Shown piece after piece: positions 47,702 through 58,149 of a stretch of DNA of 64,000 nucleotides. The position numbers were made by a program, and so were the translations under genes. How positions within the stretch are numbered: the stretch's first letter is position 1; every line of letters starts with the position of its first letter. Below the pieces are notes generated by a model. It did not search any database, had not been told where the DNA came from, and worked only from the letters and a program-made list of their open reading frames with translations. The DNA comes from Nymphaea colorata. Taxonomy: Eukaryota; Streptophyta; Magnoliopsida; Nymphaeales; Nymphaeaceae. The stretch lies in assembly GCF_008831285.2 (NCBI RefSeq), contig NC_045141.1:17780106-17844105 (forward strand), in the 5' to 3' direction.

Positions 47702-47827
47702 TATTTCTCCTCTTCTTACTTTATGTTGCATTGTGTCCGTTCAGTATTTCTCCTCTTCTTACTTTGTGTTGCATTGTGTCCGTTCAGTATTTCTCCTCTT
47801 CTTACTTTGTGTTGCATTGTGTCCGTC
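47702..47827. repeat. 43-bp minisatellite, three copies
   Basis: Units start at 47702, 47745 and 47788 with TATTTCTCCTCTTCTTACTT and end TGTGTCCGTTCAG. The second and third differ from the first by a single A/G change and the third is cut short. Since 43 is not a multiple of three, successive units shift frame, so overlapping open frames here are repeat artefacts. Confidence 0.9.
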
Positions 47828-47829
47828 CG

Positions 47830-49053
47830 CGTCCCGTTTAAAGCTAATTGTACTCAATTTCCTCTTGCCTTCTGATCAAATCTTCGGTTCCCTTTTTAAA
47901 GTAAAGAAAGATATTTTTACCCATTGTCACAAATAAGTTTTCAAGTTTTAAATGGTGAGGTTTTCTTATGTATAATACGGCGAGCTTGAAAAAAACAAAA
48001 AAAAATACAGTAATTTTTTTAAAAAAAATAAAAATAAAAATGGGAGAAAAAAAAAATAAGCGATAAACTAATAACACAAACATAAAAAAAAAGTAGATTT
48101 GCAACAAATAAAAAAAACTGTTTGGCACTAAAAAATGTGAAAAAAACATGTTTTTTAATGCGTTTTTTTGTTTATTCTTTAAAAAAAAAGTGTGTTTAAA
48201 GTTTTAAACGACAATTTAATTAATCGTGTTTTTTTTCGAAAAAACGCGTTTTTTATGGCTATGTTTTCACCTAGAGAATCTGAAACAAGTTAGTAATCAT
48301 GCAATCCAAATTGTTTTCCTATGCAAAGCGAGGATCCTTTTTCTTGTCACCCCCTTGCAAGAGCCACTGTCCTGTTATGCATGAACACATGCCTATGTTG
48401 CACATGCAAAATGCATGTTTATATTAAAATTTAATTGGATAATGCACGTTGGATGTTGATTACTATACTGACAAGAGTATACTGACATCCATATATATAA
48501 GGCTTTTCTTGTTCGGCAACTTACTAAGGTACTGGATTCATATCAGATATATCTATTATCACAATCGACTATCGGAATTCATAAAACTATATCTGAATTT
48601 TTACGTGTAGTTGGATTCCAACTCCACGGAAGCCTGACATCTATTTAGATTGATCAGTAAGGAAAACTTATATACGTATCCACGTCTGATCACCAATAGA
48701 ATGTAAAATTTCTTATTGAATCTGACTACTTGAATTTGGATTTGGACCAAGTAATGGACTATATCTGAATTAACTGTTAACCTTTAAAATGCTGTTTAAC
48801 TTAGTTAAACTGATCGTGTTGTCTTTGAATTTAGATTTTAATGTGATTTTCTGAAACGAAAACAAAGCCTGATCAGCTCGAAATCTGTATCTTGATATGC
48901 ATTCAGGTTGATCTAATTCTATTTTACTGGCTTATATATTAGTCGATCGGATTCATATTCTGGTTTGGAATTGGATAAACATTATCTACCTGATCCCCTA
49001 CCTTGCATAAATTCATTTGCTCTTAGCCGCAGAAGATAATGTGAGACTATTTG
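47830..49053. other. Spacer with A/T homopolymer tracts
   Basis: Very AT-rich; long A and T runs at 47990-48240. Similar poly-T/A words with AACGCGTTTTTT-like sequence occur near 7500-7610. No gene seen. Confidence 0.45.
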
Positions 49054-49332
49054 CACTACACAAAAAGTGGTTTCTACTAACAGGCAAAAAATGTCAATAA
49101 AAATAAGCAAAATGTCACTATTGGCTTCACTAAGGTTGTATCGTGAACGTCAGTAAACATAGTGTCGATGTCTTGACAATGATACTTCTACTAATGTTTC
49201 AACAATACGTCAGTAAAAATTAACCTTTTATGGTGAAAGAACTCGTCACTAAAGCTGTAAAATTTTTACTGACGAGATCTTTACAGACACTTATTCTTTC
49301 ATAGTCAGGAAATACATGTTTTTTTGGTAGTG
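49054..49332. mobile_element. CACTA-type MITE, 279 bp
   Basis: It begins CACTACACAAAAAG and ends TTTTTTGGTAGTG, an inverted CACTAC terminus. The interior has repeated GTCAGTAAA/CGTCACTAA words in both orientations, as expected of CACTA subterminal repeats. Flanking triplets TTG and TTA are an imperfect 3-bp target site. There is no coding capacity. Confidence 0.65.
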
Positions 49333-49428
49333 TTAGACATTCGCCTCAGGAATGGGACTGAAATGAATGGATCCCTATATAGTTCGCTTTTGGTTCTCAA
49401 ACTCATGAAGAAGTACCCTTCTTACGAG

Positions 49429-49780
49429 TAGGGATGTCAACGGATAAGATTCGGATCAGATATATCTTCATATATTCGGATTTGAATGAAGAAAAATCAT
49501 ATCTGAATCCAAATCCAAAATCCAAAATCCAATTTTACAATCCGAATCCAAAATTTGAACCAGATTTTGCCAATTTTCAAAATTTAATAGCATAAGATAT
49601 ATGATATTTGCCTAAAAATGAATCCGATCTGAATTCGTATCCAAATCCGATCGGATGCCATTTATTAAATCTGAATCTGATCCGATTTCTTAATCGGATA
49701 TTAAATTTTTTTCCATATCCAATGTTTTCATATCAGATCGACCAGATATCCGATTCAAATCAGATATATTGACATCCCCA
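49429..49780. mobile_element. hAT-type MITE, 352 bp, best copy of the GGATGTCAA family
   Basis: Inverted ends TAGGGATGTCAA and TTGACATCCCCA are flanked by a perfect 8-bp target duplication, CTTACGAG (49421-49428 and 49781-49788). The interior is dense in GATTCGGATCAGATAT-like words. An 8-bp duplication fits the hAT superfamily. The perfect duplication suggests it is younger than the copies at 8.1, 15.3 and 53.8 kb. Confidence 0.82.
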
Positions 49781-49789
49781 CTTACGAGA

Positions 49790-50723
49790 CTTATTGCCAA
49801 CGAAAGCCTTGTTCACCTAAATAGAGGCTTAGATGTCATTATCCTTAGTGACCATGATTATCGTGACTGCTGATCTCTTTATTTTTTATCGCAAGTTGAT
49901 GATAACATAATTTAATGTGATTTGGTAGATTATATGATCTGCTTACATCTACATGAACAGTAAATCATCGACAAATATCTTCCAAGTAGAGAAAGTGCGT
50001 CTCTCCTGGAACAAGAAAAATTTTCCTCTAAGCTTTGTTAAATCGGGATTTAGTACCTAACAAAGACCATGTGATATACAACGGGTGTTAACTTAAGGCC
50101 TTAGCGATCAAGTCCTTAGACTCTGTGGCGTAATGCTTGAAGGGTTTGCTTTCTATTAAAAAAAGAAGTTATCAGGAAAATGCAAAGATGTGATTGGACT
50201 TGAAATTTATGAAAGATGTATTTAAGGTGTCATAATTAATATTTAAGAAAACCTTGACTTTGAACTTAGCGATTCACTTATTCATTTTTATATTCTGTAT
50301 CAAAATTGTTTTAAAAATGAGGCCACTTAATGGGCCTAGAAACTCTCGTTTCTGCAAGATGAGGGAATTTAATATTTGGAATATTTTTCGGACAAGTGGA
50401 AAGAATAAAATAAAATGGTCCAAAGATTGACATAATTTAGATAAGCAGAAAACAATAAACTAAGTAAAATATTCATGAGTAGGATGTCGAATGAAAACCC
50501 ACTTGTTCGGTCCCCAATTGAAATCTAAATGGGCGAATAAGACCAAATTATATTTAATTTGGGATGACAATTAAAACACATATTTTTGTTGTTATTTTAA
50601 AATTTTCCATGGTGTTGTGTTGGACCCGTAGCGAGCTTAATTAACTATTAGCATGTAGGCCATTATGCATGTTCTCGTCTGCTGTGTATGTGCTGTAAGT
50701 GTGGCTTTCAGAATTGAACAGCA

Positions 50724-50756
<33 letters not shown>

Positions 50757-51549
50757 AACTCATTCAGCATGTATTTTAAGTGGTTCTATTTTGTTCTCTG
50801 GCGTGAGATCATATCATGTTCTCTCTGACGATAGTACTTTGGGGAGATATTAGTTCCTGTGTGTGTGTGTGTGTGTCTGCGTGTGAAGCAACGCTTCTGG
50901 TAACAAGATTCCTTGTGGGTATCAACTCTCAAGAAGATGAAGTAAAGTTTCGTAACAAGGAAAGCATATGATGTAATCTGTCGTTTGCAGGAGATTTGCA
51001 AATCCCTAGATGTAAGCCGATGATAAACACCTGAATATTTAATTAATCTATCAATGAACGGAAGTCTAAGCGAATATCAGAGTTAGGCAGATGTCCCCCA
51101 TTCAGACAGTGGCAGCAAAACAGCACATCGGATTCTTGACTTTCTTCAGGGCTTGGTGATTATAATCTTCTAGCTAGGTGGCCAGAGTTTCTGTTGGCTT
51201 AGGAAGGCCTCGTCTCAGTCGACGAACTGACCTGAAAAATTTGGAGCAATGCGACATCTTTATCCTTCCATGGTCTCATCGAGACATCGCCATTATCAAT
51301 GGTCGAGTCCGCCGCTTCGCCAAGAAAAAACAGAAAGGAAAAAGATCGCAGGATTGAAACCTGACCAAGTCATGTCTTCAATTTGTTGCCCTCTAGATTC
51401 CTTTCTTAGCACCTACTGGAGACAGGTGGTGGCCGTATATCAAAGTGCCATTAGTTGTGAAAATTGTAGATCTCCTGATACATTTGTTTTTGTCTGATTA
51501 CATGATCTTTATCCAATGACTATTCTTAGAAGAAAAAAGAGCATCATGA
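49790..51549. other. Spacer
   Basis: No supported gene. A TA/CA microsatellite lies at about 50725-50756 and a GT run at about 50859-50876. Confidence 0.4.
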
Positions 51550-51553
51550 ATTG

Positions 51554-51640
51554 CAGTGGTACTCTTTCGTTTGCAGAGTTGAGATAGGGCCATGCTAATT
51601 TTCTCTGTATTTTTTGTATCGTTCATATTTTATCATACCT
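51554..51640 (-). pseudogene. U6 spliceosomal snRNA pseudogene
   Basis: On the - strand the sequence reads GAACGATACA, then after an 8-nt insertion CAGAGAAAATTAGCATGGCC. That is the conserved core of U6 (catalytic ACAGAGA and AGC elements) with one G-to-A change. A degenerate 3' part follows (GCAAACGAAAGAGTACC, corresponding to the CAAATCGAGAAATGGTCC region). The insertion splits ATACAGAGA and duplicates ATACA. The 5' stem is not conserved. It is not expected to be functional. Confidence 0.72.
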
Positions 51641-52721
51641 CATCGCGGCAACATCGGGGATGTGACCGCAGTTTCACGTAAACGTCATTAGATTAAAGGA
51701 ACAAGTATCGTATCTCTTGCAATTTGTTGAACTATGATTTTCAAACAGGAGGAGTATCATGACACTATAGCTGTAATTGGTGCATGATTGATCAGCAGCA
51801 AAAAAGAAAAGAAAAAACGCGGATGTGGTGACAACAGTTCTATGCACACATCACTGCGACGTCTGAGCGCCGCTGCCAAGATCGTGATTTGCATTACGAT
51901 GTAGAGAGGGGGAAAGTGAGAGAGTGTGGCACCAATTTTTCCAATAAATTATTTAACAATGACTTGATAATAATCTTTCAAAGCTAAACAACTTGTCTGT
52001 AAATTTTCAATGACAGATTGCCTGTTCTAGCAGCCTTATTCTTTACTGATAGCGCGTAATTAAACAATTCTATTATGTATTGTTGTTAAAACTGAAAACA
52101 GTAAATTATATCTTTTTGACATAACAACGTTTAGCTGATTAATCAAGGTTTATAATTTTGCGGCGTCATGAGGGGATCAGGAGATACTTTATCGAGGATG
52201 AAATCTAAGCTATACAAAGTAGTGAAGGTACCCGTGATCATAAGCACGGACAGCATCCGGGAATCTGCAAAACCATAATATACACAGGCTCATGCAGTTT
52301 TGTTTAGAAGTTGTAGTCTAAATCCTCAAAAGAACTAGTGATCACAGCTTATGAATGACCCAGAACCTTTGTTCTTACTGTTGAAATAAGAAGAATGGAC
52401 AGGTCAGAGGGGGAAGAAAGCACCCCCAAGGCTGTGCCTGGACTCATGCATGTCCAAATGATATTTTTCAAGAAAATAATGTTAGCTTTCCAGATAAGCA
52501 ACGCAAATCTTCTAGAAAGCTAAAAATGTCATAAATGGGGAGCTAGAAGATGCACCTACCTTTTGGCAATCATGTGGGTCTCTATGTATCCTGAGTCGTT
52601 ATTTCTGCCTCAAAAATGTTCGTCTCTTTGGATTAATTAGGTTCTTCGATTCACTCTATAATAAGCATGCATGAAGTAACATATTTTTAAAAGTAGGAAT
52701 TCATTTTGCTGAAAGACCTTT
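51641..52721. other. Spacer
   Basis: AT-rich non-coding sequence with no recognised gene or repeat. Confidence 0.4.
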
Positions 52722-52986
52722 GGGGTCGTTTGGTAACAAGAACACTTTAAGTATCTGCTCAAAGATTGAAGTATATTCATATGTATCTCCTAGATTCCAA
52801 AAACACTAAAACTAATGTTCCATGTATCTGGCCTAATGTTTGGGACATATTTATGAGATACTCACACCTACTGCAAAATCAAGCATATTTATGAAACACT
52901 ACTAGTATTATTTCATGAATGTACTCAATCTTCGTAGCAGATTTATGAAATACTCACAAGTGTCTTTGATGCCAAACAATCCATTC
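52722..52986. mobile_element. MITE, PIF/Harbinger-like ends
   Basis: The left end GGGGTCGTTTGGTAACA and the reverse complement of the right end, GGATTGTTTGGCATC, are inverted repeats of the GTTTGG type common in Tourist-like elements. The interior repeats ATTTATGAAATACTCACA and ATATTTATGAGATACTCACA. Target duplication is uncertain. Confidence 0.5.
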
Positions 52987-53428
52987 TAAAAACAGTTGGA
53001 ACAAATATAATATTAAGTTGTGATCAAAATTTCTTAGGCTAATAGTACTGAATGGGTGAAATTCTTAACTGCTGCTGCACCCCCATACCCTTTGATTCAA
53101 ATCTTTTCGGAAAAATTTGACACATTCTACAATAACTCAAATGTTTGAAAAACAAATCCGTTCTGACCCTTCCACTCAACCACTATGGTAGGAAAAAGGT
53201 TTGCTGGAAACTTTTTCCTGGATAGGAAAGTTTGAAGAAGAGAGAGAGAGAGATTTTCTCTTAAATAAACCTGCAGGTTAATCTGGCACCTACTAGGGCT
53301 ACTTGGATGATGATGGACAAGGGACGGATAAGTGTTGAGATGCATCCAAAATTTATGAGGATGGATTTGCAGGCCATCACAGTCTGGGGAAGAATGGCTC
53401 TAAAAAATTTTTACTGACAAGAAGAGGG

Positions 53429-53497
53429 CCGTTCTTCTTCTTTTAACTTCTGCGGAGAAAGAGGGCTACGTTTTTCTTCTTTTAACTTCTGCGGAGA
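53429..53497. repeat. Two-copy tandem repeat (about 40 bp)
   Basis: TTCTTCTTTTAACTTCTGCG occurs twice (about 53436 and 53477) with GAGGGC before each copy. On the - strand it encodes a repeated SPQKLKEE in a 62-codon frame, which has no other support as a gene. Confidence 0.6.
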
Positions 53498-53814
53498 GTT
53501 GTCGCTGTCTGGTGCAATGCTGAAGTGACTTGAGGGCGTTGCATGTCCGAGTCTTGACTCTTTGAGAGCGACCACTTCCTGTAAAGAGTTAGGAATCAAA
53601 CCATGACCAGCTTTGGCCTGTACGTTCGTTCCACCGCCAATTATGGGACTGCTCCTGCGTTTGGCCCTTTGTACGCAAATATAGCTACCTGAGATCTGCC
53701 TAGAAATGGCTCAGATCATCGTGTACAGACTAACCCACCTATAATCAAACGCATGTCATAGGCCTGGAATTTGATGACCATATGTCTCTTCCCACAAATA
53801 AAAATTATGGATGT

Positions 53815-53960
53815 TAATATAACTGATTTAGATCAAATATCAGACCAAATGTTTCTAAAAAGTCAGATATGACAAAAAAAATAATCATAACTGATTAAGA
53901 AACCAGATTCGGGTTTAAGAAATGACATTTGAGCGGATTCATATATATATAAGAAAGCTC
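53815..53960. mobile_element. Truncated GGATGTCAA-family MITE
   Basis: It starts ATGGATGTTAATATAACTGA and carries the family's AAGTCAGATATGA and GGTTTAAGAAATGACAT words, also seen at 8140 and 15420. It stops at an ATATAT tract and lacks the right end. Confidence 0.45.
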
Positions 53961-54809
53961 CTTAAGATTCTAAGGCAGGTATGTGGTTGTAATTTGCATA
54001 TTTACTTAAGTTTGAAAGCTCATCATCTAGTAGATTATTTCAGCATATACCACGAATAATTCATCATCGTCTATTTCCTACTGTTGACTTTTGAAACGTA
54101 TTTTTCTCACCCGGAAACATGTTTCTTGTGTCTTCAAAAGTTGCAGCAATCTATCTTGTGTGAAAATTAAAACCCCGACAGTCAATTGTTTTCAACGATT
54201 CGATAACTAAAATGGACCATGATGTGTTCATACATGTGGTTGGTCTTTGGTAGAAGCAATATGCGAATATGAGTTTTCAGACAAATGCTAATTAAATATA
54301 TCATCTAGACGTACGTGGGAATCCTTCTCACTTAATCTTGGTTATTAATGGTAGACTTCTTTTTCTTTTCTTTTTCTGCTTGCACAATCAATCCCAGTTT
54401 AGGCAGTAAAGAGGTACACGGATGAGAAAAAAAAAAAAAAAACTAAGAATTACAAGTTGTTCATCAATGCTCTACGCCATTGCACACAATTATTGAAGCA
54501 GCTTGGTGATTTGATCTTTCCTCTCGCTAGAAGAAAACCGAAAAATATTAATTGTTTCGACATGCTAACCAGAATCACTTAATTTACAGAGCAATTTGCA
54601 TTGGTCAGACGCGGTTGTAACTATAAACTTCCGCCAATAATTTGCCCCAGAAAAAAAACTCAACTCGTTTTAGGTGAACGGTTCTGCTTCAGCCACATTT
54701 TTTCAAAGAAGTCATTTTCAATTCATGACACTATGAGACTGAGTTTCCCATTTCGAATATAAAAAAGGATGGTGCTGGTGAGGCGTAGAAGGATCTGTAC
54801 GGTCTGAAG

Positions 54810-54988
54810 TAGCGGCGAAGCCAGAAATTTTGGTTGGAGGGGCACTAACCTAAAACTTTCATACATGAAGGGGCACCAATATATATAAATAGTTAAATAC
54901 GTGAAAGAAACAATATAAAAAATAAAGATATTTTGTAGGGCTGATGTGGGCAATTGGCCACACAAGACTACATGCGGCTCCGTCACTT
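54810..54988. mobile_element. hAT-like MITE (GTGGCGGAGCC family)
   Basis: The left end TAGCGGCGAAGCCAGAAATT and the reverse complement of the right end, TAAGTGACGGAGCCGCATG, are inverted repeats of a common plant hAT MITE type. The interior has GGGGCACTAACC and GGGGCACCAATAT. No clean target duplication was found. Confidence 0.6.
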
Positions 54989-55281
54989 ATCGGAATTCTC
55001 CTTTTCTCATCCAAGTGCTAGACTCAAAATTCTCTGCCTTCCAGTTTCACTGGATCTAACTCAAATTGTTTCTTTTCTTTGCTTCTTTTTTCTCTAAAAG
55101 AAACCCAATGACAAACACACACAGGAAAGGAAGTTGCATGCATGCACAGCCATGAGCAGACATACATACACTCACATACATATATATTACATAATATATA
55201 TTGCAAGCTGACTTTTCCAAAATAATTCGACGACTAGTGCATTTAATGCTCTCTATAACATTTATTAAGGTGGATAAATAC

Positions 55282-55460
55282 GGTCTTCAAATATAATTGG
55301 GCACTTAAATGCTAGATGGACAAATAATAATTGTCAGAACCACAATTGAGAGAAAAGTATGGTCTTCAAATATAATTGGGCACTTAAATGCTAGCTAGAT
55401 GGGTAAAGAACAATCTCAAATAATTTTTTTTCTCAGAAAGACAATCGAGAGAAAAACAAG
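55282..55460. repeat. 79-bp tandem duplication
   Basis: GGTCTTCAAATATAATTGGG starts at 55282 and again at 55361. The following ACAATTGAGAGAAAAG is also repeated as ACAATCGAGAGAAAAA. Copy 2 carries small indels. Confidence 0.75.
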
Positions 55461-56420
55461 GAAAAAAAAAACATGTGTTTGTATTTGTTTCCAGCAAACA
55501 CCCTACAAGAGTACTATTTCAGATATGTGATGCAAGCTGAGTACTAAATCCAGACTTGAATCCAAAATGTTGGGAAGATGGACGGAGATCTTTTATTTAT
55601 TTGTTTATTTATTTATCTTGAGTAGCGTAATGGAAAAGCGCCTCTCCACCAACCGTGGATAAAAATCTTGATGGTTTTGACATAGTTTCTGGATTGTGGC
55701 AACAAACACTTTTTATATGTAAATTAGTTCCCAACTTGTCTTCTGTCAGGTTGGTGATATTCACAAGCATCTATGAACAAGTGTGTGGACAAATTTTAAC
55801 AAATCATAGCATAGTTTATGTGCTTTCGAATATGTTTTGAACTAACACAATTTAAATAGTGAGCACAATCTGAAGAAGGTGAACATGAACGATCCTAATT
55901 GCATCAAAATATATGTACACAAAGAACTTGAAGCCTTTCACATCTAAATTTCTTGTGAAAACACGACATTGCATTTGATTGGGCCACTCAAAGCCCAATT
56001 GCTGCGTAAGTTACTTAAAAATTCTGAAATAGGTGAGATTCCTTTGGTTGATGGAGTGAAGATGCTATGGACCCTACAGGGCTTACCCAGACGGGCCCCA
56101 TGAAAGGGGTACTGGCGCCTAGCTTCTGTCTATTGTTGCTGAGCCAAGGCGATCCCGTTTTGTTTTATATTTTGAGCCCACCTGCTACTAGCTGGGCCCG
56201 GCCGGACCCACTTTTGGTCGTACCCAGATAATTGCGAGCCAAGCATCCAAAGAGAAGGTCGACCATGCGTCGCCAGTGATGGGATGGTGAAAGGGCTAGG
56301 TTCCTGTTGGACATGACTAGATCTGAACTGAAGTTGAACAAGTTGTGTACAAAAATGAAAGTAATTTTTATCTGGAATGTTGTGTACTGTTATTCGGATA
56401 AGTGAGATGAATATCTCACC

Positions 56421-56979
56421 TAGGAATGTACAAGGGCTCGAGTCTAACTCGCTTGTATAAGCTTGGCTCGAGCTCGACTTGATTATTAGAAGAGTTGAGT
56501 TCGAGCTCGGATTAAAACTCAAGTTATAAACGAGTCGAGTTCGAGTTACACGAGCTCGACTTGTTTAAACTCGACTTGGCTCATTTGTTTTTCATTCCTC
56601 TGCTATGCCTTCTGACTCTGGCCCTCTTATTTCTTCCTCCCTCCATTCCTCTCTCTCTCTCTCTTGTTTTTTTTTTCTCTCTCTCTCTCTCTCATATTGT
56701 ACTACTTCTTCTTCCCACCTCCTCTCTCTCTTGTATGAATCAATGTACAATTAACTTTTTATATAAGCAATGAAGTTTAGGTTGTTACTCTTCACACACT
56801 GTTTTTGGTAAATAATTTTTGCTTTAGAGAAGAACTGTGGAACAATACTGCAGCTGCCTTCTTTTTCCCCTCAATAATTTGAAGGAGATGAGGATCACTA
56901 TTCACCGACTAGCTTAAACGAGTCGAGTCGAGTTGGAGCTAGCTCAGCTCGGGCTCGACTCGCTCGTTAAACATTCCTA
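56421..56979. mobile_element. hAT-like MITE rich in GAGCTCGA words, 559 bp
   Basis: Inverted termini TAGGAATGT and ACATTCCTA are flanked by an imperfect 8-bp target duplication (ATCTCACC and ATCTGACT). Both subterminal parts are packed with CGAGCTCGACT/GAGTCGAGTTCGAG words in both orientations. The centre holds CT microsatellites. There is no coding capacity. Confidence 0.6.
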
Positions 56980-58107
56980 ATCTGACTATTGAAGTGAAAA
57001 TTGAGCCTAAATTTCATTCTTTCCCCTTGTCATCAGGATTCATCCTGAGAGACATAGTGTAGCTGGTCGAAGTAGCAGAGTTATGAATAAGTCAGTCATT
57101 AGTATGAGCATTGCTCCTCTAAACTGTAAATAGCGGATGCATGAAGCTTAGTTGATGGGTGTCCTGCTCCTCACACAGGTCTTTAGGCAGCCAGGATCGG
57201 AAAGGCTAGAAAAAAATGAGAGGAGCTGTGGCTTCTTCAGGGTATCCCCCACCATGTCATCAGGATTAAGGGCTGCGTCGAATGTCAGGTATATACTATT
57301 CCAATTGAACTTAGATAATAAATTGTGAATATTTATTAAAACACAAACTCTGTGAAGAAAGAGGCTTTCATGTGTATTTGTTTTTGAAAATTGGCGAAGA
57401 AACTTGTTGTTTCAAGAGAGCATGAAATACATCTGCCAAGAATTTAAATAATCATAATTATGAAATCAACGCTGCAATGGATTAACTGCAGGCGCATGAG
57501 CATCATGGGTTGGAGACCAGGTGGTCATGTGTTCAAAATGCACGAAAAGCAACTATTTTAAAAAGTTAATAGTATATATATATTGGTTAGACTTTAATAG
57601 TGTTTTTGTACTTATAAAAAAATGAATGGCCACATAGCTTCGACATTTGATAATAAAAAAATTCACAATTTTCATAAAAACAACTTGAATCAATCCTTGT
57701 TTTATATCAAAATAGTTTTTATAAATATATTATGATGTTTATATTTTATTTAAAATTGTTCCATGATTGGTAAATACCAGACCACCATTAATGTAAAAAG
57801 AGACTTGTTAATTTTGTGTTGAAAAATATTGTAAACAAAATGCGAGCATCCTAATATGTCTTATACACAGTGATTCAATGTGAATCATGTTTTAATTGAA
57901 ATTATTTTTATCAAAAAATTTGATTTTTCCACTGTTAAAATTTTGATACCAAAAGAGCCATTCAATTTTTTTATTATTTCAAAACATGATTGAGATAAAA
58001 GAAAAATATAACTTAATACAGGTTCCTCATTAATCATTCTTAAGATCATATCCATAGGGTTAGGTTGCATGAAAAATACTTTCATAATTATTTTTAGTAT
58101 CTTCGAT
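56980..58107. other. Spacer
   Basis: AT-rich. A tRNA-derived-SINE-like head (GTTGGAGACCAGGTGGTC, then TGTTCAAAATG) at about 57510-57545 is possible. No gene. Confidence 0.35.

Positions 58108-58149
<42 letters not shown>
58108..58149. repeat. (TA)n(GA)n microsatellite
   Basis: A TA run passes directly into a GA run. Confidence 0.93.

Noticed and set aside
47702..47827. Regular repeats as a possible CRISPR array
   Set aside because: Units are directly adjacent with no spacers and the DNA is plant nuclear.
53411..53599. 62-codon frame on - with repeated SPQKLKEE
   Set aside because: The repeat is explained by a two-copy DNA repeat, and there is no splice or family support.
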